From: Harmonia axyridis
Lineage: Eukaryota > Arthropoda > Insecta > Coleoptera > Coccinellidae
Direction of reading: 5' to 3'
NCBI RefSeq assembly: GCF_914767665.1
Contig: NC_059504.1
Coordinates: forward strand, 43,741,720 to 43,805,719
Length of the DNA: 64,000 bases
Of this stretch, positions 43,129 through 56,040 are shown in pieces. A model generated the notes under the pieces. The model made no database searches and was not told the origin of the DNA. It saw only the letters and a program-made list of their open reading frames with translations. The position numbers and the translations under genes are program-made. Position 1 is the first letter of the stretch; every line of letters begins with the position of its first letter.

Positions 43129-44351
43129 TGGTTTTCAAGGGTGTAATTGGCGCAAGAATAAATGGCCATCAAAAGTCTTGATTTCACTTCAGTTCTGCTC
43201 TCATATTTTTTTTTTCGATATCTTGCTTGAATTCTGCTATGATTCTGATGATGGGGTCTACAAGAACTTACCTTAGAAGTTAAAATTGTTATTCTATAAT
43301 TTACATCCAAAATCTCAATTAGGTCGAATCTGTTGTGAAGGAACTATTGTGTGTTTTATATGGTTTTGATGATAGTAACAAGATGAAATTTTGCTTGAAT
43401 TGATTATTCTGAATACACAGAAAATCTCATCCCGAAAGCATCTATAATTACATAAATATTATTTTTGTTTGAATATTCTTCTTGAATTTTATATAATTTT
43501 AGTTTTGCGATAAAAAGGAGAATTTGTACGAGGCTTGAAATTGTCATGAAACATAAAAATTCAAATTTTCATCTCTATCGAAGTTGCAGTTTTGAAATTA
43601 ACATCAGGAAAACAAAAGTTCGTACCTGAAAATTTAGTTTCAAGTATTTATTTCCTTCCAATCGAGACAGAATTGAATCTGAGTACAGATCAGTGAGTCA
43701 AATCTTATCGTTTGAGACCATTCCCGGCTCAAAATTAGAAAATTACAGATATTGTGACGATAGGCCGATCTGTTCGGAGAACAAACGAACAGTCTTAGTA
43801 GAGAGTTATCACGTTTATGTTGATCAGTATATCAACAGTTGAAATATGCCTAAAAACTTTCCGGAAGAAATAAAAAATCTCATCTGAACTTTCTTTCACA
43901 CTTGAAAAAGCTGTATCTATATATACACAAGTGTAGCTGAATTTCTGGATAACTCAATTCAATGATAATAAAGATTCGAGATATTGAACTTGAAAATAAT
44001 CTCGCAAATAATTCAATGTCTGTAGAACAACGATCTCCATATAATTTTCCATTAAATGCTGATCGAATGACATGGGAAATGTTAATTAGAGTTTTTGTTG
44101 TTATTACTAGAAAACTGCCTACCAAGTATGTGCTATCGTTGTATTCCAAATAGAATGACACGCAATTTTCTCTGACAATATACAGGGAGTGCCATTTGAA
44201 AATAAAAAGTGAGGGGTAGCTATCACAGGACTGTCAAATATAACAACCTTTTTTATACATCATTGGAAAGGTACTTTGATGTTATTCAAAGCAATTTTAT
44301 TTTTTTATTATCTTGTCCAATAATTTATTATTTCATCAAATTGCCGGTATA
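43129..44351. other. AT-rich intronic stretch, nothing recognised
   Basis: No coding region or clear repeat pair was seen. AATATACAGGGAGTGCCATT near 44180 looks like the end of a DNA element. Confidence 0.4.
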
Positions 44352-44481
44352 CGTCGACCGCCGCGTTTTGACGACTTCAACTAACCAATCGCAATTCTTC
44401 CAATCCTGTAGCTGGGCGGAACTACGCGATTCCTAGAATTGCGATTGGTTAGTTGAAGTCGTCGAAACGCGGCGGTCGACG
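44352..44481. repeat. Near-perfect 46-bp-arm hairpin
   Basis: The left arm 44352-44397 (beginning CGTCGACCGCCGCGTTTTGA) and right arm 44436-44481 are reverse complements with a single difference, which would be a G-U pair in RNA. The spacer is 38 nt and itself contains GTAG/CTAC. The arms are GC-rich against a very AT-rich background, and several CG dinucleotides are preserved. It could be a young palindromic MITE or the template of a hairpin RNA. Confidence 0.9.
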
Positions 44482-44546
44482 GAAAACGTACTTTTAGTGA
44501 GATTTTGCCGACTTACGAACCGGGACATAATAGAATTATTATAAAA

Positions 44547-45481
44547 GGTGTTTTTTTTAGAGCTATAGAACTTCAAATTGCAATAAAACAACGATGGATT
44601 ATTCGATTGACATGAATTTTATTTATCCGCAAGATAATCTTGTGGCATTAGATTTTAAATATGATTTCTGGCATATGACCGCCATGGCTGGCTCGGATGT
44701 AGTCCAATCTGGACGTCCAATTTTCGATGACTTTTTCCAACATTTTTCGCCGTATATCGACAATAACACGGCGAATGTTGTCTTCCAAATGGACAAGGGT
44801 TTGTGGCTTATTCGCATAGACCAATGACTTTACATAGCCCCACAGAAAGAAGTCTAGCGGTGTTAAATCACAAGATCTTGGAGGCCAATTCACAACTCCA
44901 AAACGTGAAATTAGGCGGTCACCAAACGTGTCTAGCAATAAATCGATTGTGGCACGAGCTGTGTGACATGTTGCACCGTCTTGTTGGAACCACAGCTCCT
45001 GGGCATCATGGTTGTTCAATTCAGGAATGAAAAAGTTAGAAATCATGGTTCTATACCGATCACCATTGACTGTAACGTTCTGGCCATCATCGTTTTTGAA
45101 GAAGTACGGACCAATGATTCCACCAGCCCATAAAACTCACCAAACAGTCAGTTTTTCTGGATGTAACGGTGTTTCGACATACACTTGAGGATTAGCTTCA
45201 CTCCAAATGCGGCAATTTTGTTTGTTGACGTATTCAACTGCTCTGATGGACGATTTTGTCGACGATAAAATGGACGTAGTGCGCGATACGTATTCCGCAC
45301 AGAACCATTATTTTCGAAATAAAATTGCACTATTTTCAAGCGTTGTTCTTGTTCAAGCGTGAGTCTATTCATGATGAATTACCAAACCAAACTGAGAATA
45401 AATCACTTGACAGCTGTTAAATCGGTCGCCATCTTGAACAGTTATGCCAACTTAAAGTTATATACCTCGAAAAAAAACACC
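44547..45481 (-). mobile_element. Family C mariner-like element, deletion copy 2
   Basis: The ends GGTGTTTTTTTTAGAGC and CTCGAAAAAAAACACC are inverted. The minus-strand N-terminus starts M-N-R-L-T-L-E-Q-E-Q-R near 45340-45372 and runs into R-A-L-R-P-F-Y. It then jumps, out of frame, to V-N-K-Q-N-C-like sequence, the same kind of internal deletion as the copy at 40468. The catalytic half (44648-45046) includes F-Q-Q-D-G-A-T-C-H-T-A and P-P-R-S-C-D-L-T-P-L-D. A frameshift near 45130 breaks it. Confidence 0.85.
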
Positions 45482-45489
45482 TAGAAGAA

Positions 45490-46060
45490 AGGATGAACCG
45501 AACTTTATCATTTGAGACCCTTTCCGACTCAAAATTCGTGGTATCATCGAGAAGCAAGTGCTCAAAAATAGAAACACACTTTTGAAACAATTGTGAAACA
45601 AATTTCATGACCCCCATAAATTCAGCATACTATCGGTCAACCCTGTCTTCACACAGAAACACGCCCTCAGATCATATCGCAATTACAATTTAACCAAAGG
45701 CCTCGACCATACAGCGGTCAAGGCAACTAGGCATTCTCGCAATGCCCCAGACCTTTAAATCGATGATATACTTATTGTTATTCACGAAGAGCTTCCTCCG
45801 GAGAGAACATTCTTGATGTTGTGAGTAATTCCAAACTACAATACGACTGTCCGCGAAGTGTATTGACCTTTGAACGCGATATTATTAACTGTCCTGTCTG
45901 TTTCATGGGAATGGTGATAAGAAACGATTTTGTTGTACAGGGAGTTCACGTAAAAAATGATGACGCGTATAACTCGAAACTGAAACTTGTCGAGGTTTTT
46001 GAATCGATACCAAGTCAGCATACCACATGGAGACAGTAAAAATGCACGTTTCTGAAATTT
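45490..46060. other. Intronic stretch, nothing recognised
   Basis: A moderately GC-rich piece (45640-45760) contains no recognisable gene. GTACAGGGAGTTCACG near 45935 resembles the repeat-end motif. Confidence 0.4.
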
Positions 46061-46063
46061 ATA

Positions 46064-47150
46064 AGGTGTAGTAAAAAGAAATACATTCTTTTTTCAAGAA
46101 AAACAAGGCTTCAATTAACATAGGTAGAATGATTTAGGTCAAATATGCGCCGTTTTGTTCGATAACTTGCCTCTTTCTCATAGAAGCCCTCGTCCCTATT
46201 GGCAAAAAATTGAGACCTCTGTTGAAGCGAATTTTTCGCCAGCAAAATTGTTCGCCATGGGCAAAAACTGATGATAATCACTTGGTACTAGGTACTGGGA
46301 ACCTCCCAAACCAAGCTCCCGAAGATTCTGGCGAGTCCCTATCAATGTGTGCGTCCTGGCGTTCTCCTGATGAAAGACAATTCCTCTCCAATTGGCTAAA
46401 GTTGGCCGCTTCTGGGCGATTGCTTCCTTCAGAGGGTCCAATTTTTGACAGTAGAGTTTCGAGTTAACAGTTGTGACGTAGGGGAGGAGCTCATAGTAGA
46501 TAATTCCCTGTCAATCTCACCACACACACAGCAAATCCTTCGTGGCCGTCAATCCTGTCCTGGCAACCGTTTCCGCCGGCTCACCGCGTTTCGACCACGA
46601 CCGTTTTCGCTTGACGTTGTCGTAAGTGATCCACTTTTCATCACCAGTCACCAACCGGTTCAAAAATGGGTCGATTTTGTTGCGGTTCAGCAGCGATTCG
46701 CAGATGGAAATTCGGTCCATGAGGTTTTTTTGCGTTAACTCGTGTGGTACCCATACATCGAGCTTCTTCTTGAGATCAGCCTTAGGCAAATGGTGCCAAA
46801 CGGTTTTTTTTGCAATTTTTAGCTCTTGGGTATTCTTAACAGTACTTACATAACAGTCGAACTCGACAATTGGACTTTCAGTGCGTGATGCATCTTTGAC
46901 ATCGAAATTACCGGAACGGAATCGACGAAACCAAAATGACGCGTGTTTAGCTCTTACAGTAACACTATTTACATTATCAGCTGAAGAAAAACTAGAAAAT
47001 ATAGCGTATTTTTTCTTTGCTAGTGTCCATCTTTGACTCAAACTAAACTGGATCAACTAATCACAAAACTGTCAAAAAAGTTTTTGTAGTACGAAATCTT
47101 ATCTTTCTAAGTTTCTAACGCCATTTAGTGGAACCCGATCGGACCTATAC
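46064..47150 (-). mobile_element. Degenerate mariner, family E
   Basis: A minus-strand frame at 46517-47056 contains the second helix-turn-helix region (K-I-A-K-K-T-V-W-H-H-L), then V-T-G-D-E-K-W-I-T-Y-D-N with the first catalytic D. The frame at 46196-46441 holds F-H-Q-E-N-A-R-T-H, where the second catalytic aspartate is changed to E, and a damaged P-S-D-Y-H region. A deletion or frameshift near 46450-46515 separates the two. A related fragment lies at 60820-61135. Confidence 0.85.
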
Positions 47151-48686
47151 AACGCGAGGGTCGGCTAACTAAAGCTAAATATTAGAAAAATTATGGATTG
47201 TTTTAACTACACCTATTATTTTAAAAAATTACCAGAAATTGGTCAATGAAATACAGAATCCATATTATCGCCTCTTCCGAATGAACTTACGTCCAAGAAT
47301 AATCGAAGCATTTTTAAAAGCATTTTCAGGAATCGATTTCAGTACTCACTGCAAATTCTCTTCGTCTTTCATCGACTGAGAACGAGTTTTTTGAAGTGGT
47401 AATATGAGATTTAAAAAAAAAAACAAGTCGAACAAAGCCATATCAGAGGATTACGGTGTTTCTTGAGTTAGCATGATGCATTTTTGTGGTCTGAATTCCT
47501 AGAGTTTTTTCCAACAAGTTTTGTCTTTTTCGGCTAATCATCTCTAAATAAAATGCTATTAATATGAAGCGTTATCCATTCTGTGGTTCCAAAAGTAAAC
47601 AATAGTTATTTATGCAACAAGTGCAATAAACAATTTTTGCACGAGTTGCATACAACATTTTTTCTACGTTCATGCAAAAAGCAAAGAATGATTTATTGAG
47701 GTGCGGCACTAGGTGAGGAAAATGAAAAGCGCAACTTGAATACTTTATTATTAATATCGATTTGCATTGAAACTAAAACGTTATGAACAATTCAACTCAA
47801 ATTTTATTTTTACCCTCAATGTTGAAAGTGAATGAACAATTGGTGCAATTTTCAATATGAATATTTCGTAGTGAAGTACTTTTTACATCCACTTCTTGAT
47901 TTGTTACTGCTATAAAGGTACTAGTACTTGGTAACTGTACATCGTTATTTCCTTCAGGAGCAAATGTACGGACTAACTATGGCATAATACTTGAAAAGTT
48001 TAGGTTTCCAGACATTTTCGATATCACAAAATCTTATCTAAACTTATAACAGACGATTTCGTAACCATGGTACACATTCTTCCAAAAATTTTGAGGTTTC
48101 TCACCGGAAACTTCACGACCAATTTTCCTGTAAACAAATGTGGCAATAATTAACAGATTATCAATCATACAACCATGCGATCGCTCTCAAGAATCCCTGG
48201 AGTAAATAATTCAAAAAGATCACCTGCCTATACTGCCGGCAATGCTTTTCCATTATTCATGAAACCTTGAAATGCAGAACGGTAATATCGATTTATAATA
48301 ATAAATAAACTGTAATTTCGATATTTTGAAACGAATGTCATCATTATCTAATGTCAAGGTTCATGTCTGTTTCGGTCCTCTTTCTATTATCCGCGAACTT
48401 TGATGTATGATAAGAAACATCGGAGATACACAAGATATAATGTTGGACATCGCATTAAGCTCATAATGTATTCCATTATCCCTAGAAAGTGCTCAGAGTG
48501 TATCAATAAAATCAAGAAATTTTAAGAATAGAACAATGCATTTATTGCCTCTAATATGCCATACCTTGTCGAAATCGTGCGAGAATATCTCAATTTCACA
48601 CATATTTTTTGATTTATTAAATGTTGGTACTCGGAACTCTTCTGTCACGGATTTAACTATTATCTATCGAATTTGTGTTCTCCCTC
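47151..48686. other. AT-rich intronic stretch, nothing recognised
   Basis: No supported gene, RNA or repeat pair was seen in about 1.5 kb. Confidence 0.4.
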
Positions 48687-49278
48687 AGAGAAATAAACAT
48701 AGATAGAGGAAGCATATGTCATTTTCAGTAAGCAAATTTTGTCCCCAACCTGAACTATCAAATTTGACATGAAGCGAGTGGAAACGAAAACATATCAGTG
48801 ATACGATATTTCACTCAATTCGCGAGTTTCTTCACAAAGAACGCACTTTTTATGTCCCATTGTGAATCAACGTTTCATATTAACTAAAAATATATTGAAA
48901 TGAATACATTAGTATATCAGAAATTCAGAAAACAAACTTCACGACAAAAGACGTGAAACAACGGATGACACTTGGAGAGCCAAATTTGTCAAACATTGGA
49001 TCTCAGCAGGTAGATAGAGAAAATAATAATTATTCTGCCTATTATAAATTCGACAATTAGGAAAAATATGGGATTCCAAATATTCAAATTTGCATATTGA
49101 ATCGCGAATCACTTAAATAAATATATTTCATTCAATTTAATTTACATTCATACCGATATAGTAAAATTGTGGATTTGAAAATATATCACAATCCGACAGC
49201 GTCTCGGACAGCGTATTCTAACCATGTTGGGGACATGTAAAAATTGCGTATACTTCCCCTATCTTTGATAATTACTCT
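48687..49278. repeat. MITE with AGAGTAATAAACATAGATAG ends, copy 2 (inverted)
   Basis: The left AGAGAAATAAACATAGATAG and right CTATCTTTGATAATTACTCT bracket the same interior as 38863-39439, in the opposite orientation. The interior differs by small insertions, for example TCTCGGACAGCG near 49201. Confidence 0.8.
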
Positions 49279-49524
49279 ATGGAGGGAACCAATAAATTTG
49301 AAGGAATCGAATGAAGGACACAAACAAAACATTTATTGCCTCAAATTATGCCAAACTTTGTAAAATAAAATCGTTCAAGAATTCAATTTCACACAGATTT
49401 CTTGGTTATATTTCATCATTGAATGTTGGTACTCGGATTCATCTATTATCTTTCAAATTCATTCTCTTCCAACCAACATTTTTCAATGCAAAATCATTAA
49501 ACGATATTCATGAAAATATTCCAG

Positions 49525-50328
49525 TCTGGCTCGGATGTAGTCCAATCTGGACGTCCAATTTTCGATGACTTTTTCCAACATTTGTGGCCGTATATCGGCA
49601 ATAACACGGCGAATGTTGTCTTCCAAATGGTCAAGGGTTTGTGGCTTATCCGCATAGACCAATGACTTTACATAGCCCCACAGAAAGAAGTCTAGCGGTG
49701 TTAAATCACAAGATCTTGGAGGCCAATTCACAACTCCAAAACGTGAAATTAGGCGGTCACCAAACGTGTCTAGCAATAAATCGATTGTGGCACGAGCTGT
49801 GTGACATGTTGCGCCGTCTTGTTGGAACCACAGCTCCTGGGCATCATGGTTGTTCAATTCAGGAATGAAAAAGTTAGTAATCATGGTTCTATACCGATCA
49901 CCATTGACTGTAACGTTCTGGCCATCATCGTTTTTGAAGAAATACGGACCAATGATTCCACCAGCCCATAAAGCGCACCAAACAGTCAGTTTTTCTGGAT
50001 GTAACGGTGTTTCGACATACACTTGAGGATTAGCTTCACTCCAAATGCGGCAGTTTTGTTTGTTGACGTAGCCATTCAACCAGAAGTGCGCTTCATCGCT
50101 AAACAAAATGAAATGGACATAGTTCGCGATACGTATTCCGCACAGAACCATCATTTTCGAAAAAAAAATGGCACTACTTGCAAGCTTTGTTCAGGCGTGA
50201 GTCTATTCATGATGAATTGCCAAACCAAACTGAGAATAAATCACTTGACACCTGTTAAATCGGTCGCCATCTCGAACAGTAATGCTAACTCAAAGTTATA
50301 TACCTCGAAAAAAACACCCATTACTTGT
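49525..50328 (-). mobile_element. Family C mariner-like element, truncated copy 3
   Basis: The right end (CTCGAAAAAAACACCC at about 50308-50323) is present. The left end is cut at about 49525, within the transposase C-terminus, where unrelated sequence begins. The minus-strand frame 49483-50154 is open for 223 codons through D-E-A-H-F-W-L-N-G, F-Q-Q-D-G-A-T-C-H and P-P-R-S-C-D-L-T-P-L-D, so all three catalytic aspartates survive. The DNA-binding region is largely deleted and a frameshift lies near 50155. Confidence 0.85.
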
Positions 50329-50329
50329 T

Positions 50330-51054
50330 AACCCAAAAATGTTTTTGCATTTTGAACTCGTGGAAGGATATCATTACTTTTTACAGTTGTATTATAAATA
50401 GCTATTACTTCAAAATAAAAAATGAAAATGAATCACATTGGTCTATGTAATTATTGAACCTGAGATTAAACCCTTCAACTAGGGTCATGGGAAGATAAAA
50501 TTTCCCACCCATAAGAGTCCACCCCATATAAAAGATTTCTATTTTTGAGCTCCAACCCAATGATTCAGTTCGTTAAGGCCGGTAAACACTCATCAAAGTT
50601 CCCTATCCTACTCTATGGACCATTTTACTTACTCAGTGGTAGTCATTAGTAATACTCGAATCGTATCGTATACAGTCGGTTCTATTTTATACCGTGAGAC
50701 CCACTTCAGTACCTATTTACAGAACGACCTGTCCCACAAATGGCTGCTTTAGAACTTAACTGACTCAAGCTGGGATATAACAATTATTCACGGCTAAAAT
50801 TATGCATCATCTTCTTATTTTGAAGGTTTGGTGTGGGACTTAAATAGCTCTACTTGCTTCCTTACGTTTTAAACAGGTCGTGTCAGTGTAGTAGTCGATC
50901 AATCACAAATTGAAGAGTTTGTTGAGTTCTCGGTTAAGTTTTGTAGATTTGGTGCATTTATTCGATCCAATATTAAATTAAAATTGATTTGTCAACTAAA
51001 ATGAATATTTTGAACATCTTTTTCAAGGTCATCAAAAGTTTTTCTACATTTCGA
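50330..51054. other. Intronic stretch, nothing recognised
   Basis: No gene or repeat pair was recognised. Confidence 0.4.
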
Positions 51055-51640
51055 AATTTATTTTCTCTATTTCAGTATCGTAATGAGGTCATTACAGTAT
51101 TGTAAACAGTGTAAACTCATTTTATCATTGTTTTCAGTTATATTTTTCGTTTTGTGGTTGTCTACACTGACTTCCGATCCTATCAAATTTCAACACTCAA
51201 TTGTCAATATAATTTGGATTTAGTTGAATGATTTGCAACATTATTCGCAATTTCTCTTCATTCTGGTGGTGTTAAATCGATTTCGTCAGGCATAATTCCC
51301 GAATTCAATGCGTATTTGTAATTTATTTCAAAATTCGAAACGAACGATTCATATTCAAATTCCGTAATATGTCAATTTTCGTAACAGTCACACCAACTGC
51401 CAAGATATAATACAAAAGTCACTAGGATGTATGCTTTGAATTTTTCATTGAATTTCAATAATATTTCACAAAATTTGACTGAAATATGGAAAATATCGTC
51501 TAATACTCCTTGCAGAAGGCAATTCCAACACTCATGAGTTCGTAAACTCGCTCTTTCGTCGCTCGTTTTCGAATTTCGCATTCGTGTTGGAATAGAAGCC
51601 CATTCTGCAACTTGTTTTAGAATGTACTATGAAAATTTTA
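51055..51640. repeat. Second copy of the repeat at 71-977 (interior part)
   Basis: It matches about 175-720 in direct orientation, including TCTGGTGGTGTTAAAT, CGTAACAGTCACACCAACT and CCCATTCTGCAACTTGTTTT. The long inverted arms are not present. An extra CTCATGAGTTCGTAAACTCG segment lies near 51531. Confidence 0.75.
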
Positions 51641-51865
51641 AATTTTAAATGTATTTCGGAATAATAAGCCAAAATAAAATTTCATGGGATTTACTGCAAC
51701 AGAATTGACGATCATTAAAAACAGTTTATAATTCGAAATCTTTGATAAAATTGATCAATATTTCTCTACTCTAAACAGAACTGAAATTTCAAATTGAAAG
51801 TAGTGGTTTGTATATTTCCACATAAAGGATTTTCAATGAGAGGTTTTATGTTGATATTTTAAAAA

Positions 51866-52500
51866 AACGAGTATATTTTCAGGTAAATCAACGAATGGTT
51901 ATTTTATGGTAAAGAGAAGGTATACCATTAACGATGGAAAACTATCTTAGCCAAATGACCGCCATGGCTATGGTTGCAGCACCATATCCTTTTCATGAAA
52001 TATAACTTCACGAATTCCATCTTTGAAATTTTGAATCGATTGTGGAGCATTGGCATAGATCTTTATCGTTCACGTTGCCCAAAGAAAAAGTCTGAAGGTA
52101 TCAAATCATAAGATTTCGGTGGCCAATTGAGATCACCTCTTTAAGAATTAACACGTCAGAAAACTTCTCTAATAAAATTACGATTATTTCGTTGCTTGTG
52201 CCACACCTAGCGCTGTCTGGTTGAAAACAAGCATTTAGACGTGAGTCAAAATACGGTGTAATATCTAATAATAAATGCCTAATTCCCATGATCGACGAGG
52301 AATCGACACGACAAATCTGGGTTTTCGTCAAAACTACAGGCTACAGCAGCAGTATTCTCAGTTTTACTTGAGCGACGCACACGGTTTCGATTCTTCACAT
52401 CACTAATTTGTCCCAACACCTCAAATTTTTCCACAACTTTCATTAGTAGTTTTTACAACTACCTAGATATCGGGCTATTCAAAATTAAACCTCTCATTGG
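51866..52500 (-). pseudogene. Family B mariner-like transposase remnant, uninterrupted copy
   Basis: The minus strand shows, in order but frameshifted: V-L-G-Q-I-S-D-V-K-N-R-N-R-V (about 52385-52425), N-W-P-P-K-S-Y-D-L-I-P-S-D-F (about 52090-52130) and the C-terminal G-G-H-L-A-K-I-V (about 51935-51965). It shows the expected layout of the other, broken copies. Confidence 0.7.
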
Positions 52501-54299
52501 AATTCCATAAATGTATTCGGAATCATAGCAACATTCATAGTTTTTTCAATGAGCGGGTTTTATTGTAAGTGTGGTTATACCTACAGTTTACGTCAAAAGC
52601 AATTATCATCTTTTTTTTTCATTTAACACCGTTATCAGCTAACTTTATCGATTATAGGGCAATAAATTGTTCAGTATAAGTCACCAGAAACGCTAATTCA
52701 CTGTCTAAACATTGTCAAGATCTTTACATTTTTACGAGTTTTCTTAGAAATAATTTGATCAGTTAGTTACAAGTCGCACGTATCAGAAACAGATATCGAT
52801 TTCACTGAGTAAATGTGATTATACACGATGTTATCACATGAACAATTTCAACCAAAATAATTCAAGTATCGAAAAATGAATGTAATGACTTGAATATCTG
52901 GTGTCATATTTGGCATTCGGGGTTTTGCGTTGCAACCTGTGTCTCTATACTTATGTGGTCTCCAAGTGTGCAATTGGCGCATGAGTGAATGAGCGCTCTA
53001 AAGCTCCTTACACGTTAGGTTAGAGCTGTCTGTAACCAACATGTTTCTTGATGTTTTGAAGTTGAATCTTTCGCTAAGATTTCCTCTTAAAATTGTTTCA
53101 TAACTTGGTATGTATGCTTCTGTTCTGTTGAGAAAACTTTTCAATCCATTATTGTCTGTTATTTCTGGAAATGTATTACTTGCTATAGTATAGGAAATGA
53201 ATTAAATTAAAGCACAACTAGTTGACATAAAGTTAATGGATTATGTTGTGGATAATCATAGAACATTTTATGCAGATTTTAGCAATGATCTAATAAAAAG
53301 TAGAAAACGCATAGAGAGAGAGAGAATATCGACTCTAAGAGAAAGGTGAGAAGCACGATGTTTACGCCTCGTAATAAAGGGCCCAAATAACCTATATTTT
53401 GACTGATTAGATATTGATCCAACCTATTTAAATCAAGTGATTTCGCTTCCTTTATCATTGGTTGAAATTCAAACATCTTTATCATATCCATCGTGGTCAC
53501 GTGACCTAGGACTTGATCTTTTTCTATCACTTCAAACTAAACCTTCAAAGTAAAAAATGCAAGGATTTACTCAATTTTTAAAATAGAAATAGAACTTTCA
53601 TTTGATTTTTCACAATCCCATATCTGCAAAAAGTTGTGAGGGGTGAAAAATATCAAATTAAAAAATGCATAGCGTAATGCTTGCCTCCAAAAATAAAAAT
53701 CTATGGAGGCGAGGATTTTCCTAAATAATTCTTCGTGAGAGAATTAAGGGCTTGTTGTTCTACTTTTTGGCACGCTGTGGATGATATGTTCACGTGGGGA
53801 GAAAAGGAAAAACAATATACATATGATAAAAATTCAATATATCCAGTCACTCTTTTTTGGAGCTCGATTACTAAGTGTAAAGCAAATTTTATAATAGCCG
53901 TACTGATAAAGTAATTTCAATTAATGAAACAATGACTTCAGTAGGAGATCGTTTGTACCATGTCTTATCTACCGATTTGGTTTCATTAGTAATAATGTCA
54001 GTCTGCAACGTGCTAGTTTTGTAAACGATCGTTTAGAATATCATGGGATTACAAGAATGGACTGATTACGGTGTTGACCAAATATGAACTTCGTTTACAA
54101 CATTTTTGGGCAGAAAGGTCTAGACGAATCAAGGAGACTCCGTAAACTCTACTACTATTGACAAATGATTAACATACAAAACCCCTAGCAGTTCACCAAT
54201 AATTTAATAAATACACTTCCAAACAAATAACATAAGTTCGAATCAAAGGTATAAAGTTTTGATTGAAATTAGAACGAAATTTTATGACAACATTTGGTA
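52501..54299. other. AT-rich intronic stretch, nothing recognised
   Basis: No supported gene. A short GA run lies at 53312-53326. The piece near 52970 matches the hairpin at 22507. Confidence 0.4.
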
Positions 54300-55330
54300 T
54301 GAAAAAAAAATTTTTACGTTCCCCATTCATTGTAGTTTGCAAACCATTTATCTGAGATCTACCACATCTTGCTCATCTGCAAAGCTAAAGGTAGGTATAG
54401 AGGTATCCGTTCCAAGTATTTCTATACCTTCACACTTTCGCATCCATCAGGAACTAGGAGTGCCACTCATACCAGAATTACTTTGAATAGGGTGGGAGAG
54501 TTCGAACATCCTTGCAGTAGGCTTGTAGATGTTTTGAAACTTTTCCCTAGCTTGTTATTCAATTTAACTAATCTTTGTGTCTTCATCTTCATTACTTTTT
54601 GATCATCCGGTTCGTTTATTATTGATGTTCATTTCCTTCCATATTCCGTTCTTTCCACTCTCCTTTTTTTTTATGATTCCACATGCATAATTTTTTTTTA
54701 TATGGACTATTTGTTTTCTCTTATGCCTTTTTTCGTTTCCTTTGTCATATTATCCAACATTCTATTATTTCTGAGTTGCCAATGCTACCTCCCTAATACT
54801 GCACAAGATTTCATGTGTGTATACATATGTATATTGTCCTGATATATTTATTTTATCGCCTCGTTCTGTATGGATCTATCACAAATCATAAATGGTATCT
54901 GATCTCGTTAATCAACCACTTGTAAAAAATTATTTTTGCAACATATCAGAATGTGGTAATTTCTACCACAGTCTCGTTTCACTTTTAAATACATCTTGGA
55001 TTCTGAGAGAAGAATCCCCTTTTCAATAATAATAACCGTATTTTTGTTGCGAAATAATCGATATAAGAAATCATGCGACTTATTGGTTGTGACCAGGTGA
55101 TCATATGGATATCCTTGTGCTCGTAAAACCCATTAGTAATAAGAATGTTATTTCGATGCCACTCCAGCAATGTAGGATTGATTCCATCAATCATCTCAGA
55201 TTCATTTCCCTTCTTCTTTGTTTCGCTCATCATCAGTATATCGACTTTGGAATGCTGTATGTTCTCCTGTATGATCTCTTTCGCCTATTCCTGTACATCC
55301 CATGGTCCAAACTGCATCTATAGTTGCTGT
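54300..55330 (-). pseudogene. Degenerate RTE-like LINE (endonuclease and RT pieces)
   Basis: Minus strand, 55060-55260: I-L-M-M-S-E-T-K-K-K-G-N, then I-L-I-T-N-G-F-Y-E-H-K-D-I-H and S-Y-I-D-Y-F, blocks of the apurinic endonuclease domain of RTE-type LINEs with intervening deletions. Further downstream on the same strand (54300-54600): L-L-Q-G-C-S-N-S-P-T-L-F-K, the reverse transcriptase block, and F-A-D-E-Q-D-V-V, a damaged FADD catalytic box. Order and orientation agree with one decayed element. Confidence 0.75.
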
Positions 55331-56040
55331 TAAGGAAATAGAAATTTGTAATACACCATTAATTATTGAGTGTTCTTACCCCGATGTTACTCCTTTTATC
55401 TAATTAAATTTTATTTGTTATTTAGAGAAACAAATGATACATTAATGGAAATAAAGTACACATATAGTAGTCTCGTGAATACTTAAGTCATCAATTTTGT
55501 GTTTTAATAGGATGAGAACAGACAACAAAGAATGGTGATTCATCATATTTTTATCTATAATTCTAAATCCCTTGATCTAAGCTAATAATATCATTTTGAG
55601 ATTTCAATAACAACTTAATTGCTATGTTTCATTGATGATGTCAACTAATTCCAATGATACCTGGTAATTATATGGTTGTTCGCACTTATAAAGTTTTATA
55701 ACAATTCGCATGAAAACACATCAATCGAAAAAATGACAAATGTTTAGGGCTAAAATGATACAAATGAATCGAGGATTACTTGAAATTATTGTCCTTCTTG
55801 TTAGGAGAAATTAATAAATAGTTTGTAATGTTATTGATAAATTTGAGATAATCCGATAAGAAATGCTTGCAAACTTTTGACAAATATAGGCAATATTGAA
55901 GATACGTATCTTTTACGCAAGCAATGTGCGTACCGAAGAGAATCTTGATACTGTAGCACCCTTAGACTATATATCATCACTTAGACTGCAGAAAGACTGT
56001 TAAAAAACTAAGATACTCATCATTTATTTAGTATAAGGTA
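55331..56040. other. AT-rich intronic stretch, nothing recognised
   Basis: No gene or repeat pair was recognised. Confidence 0.4.

Noticed and set aside
53312..53330. GA microsatellite
   Set aside because: The run is too short to be informative.
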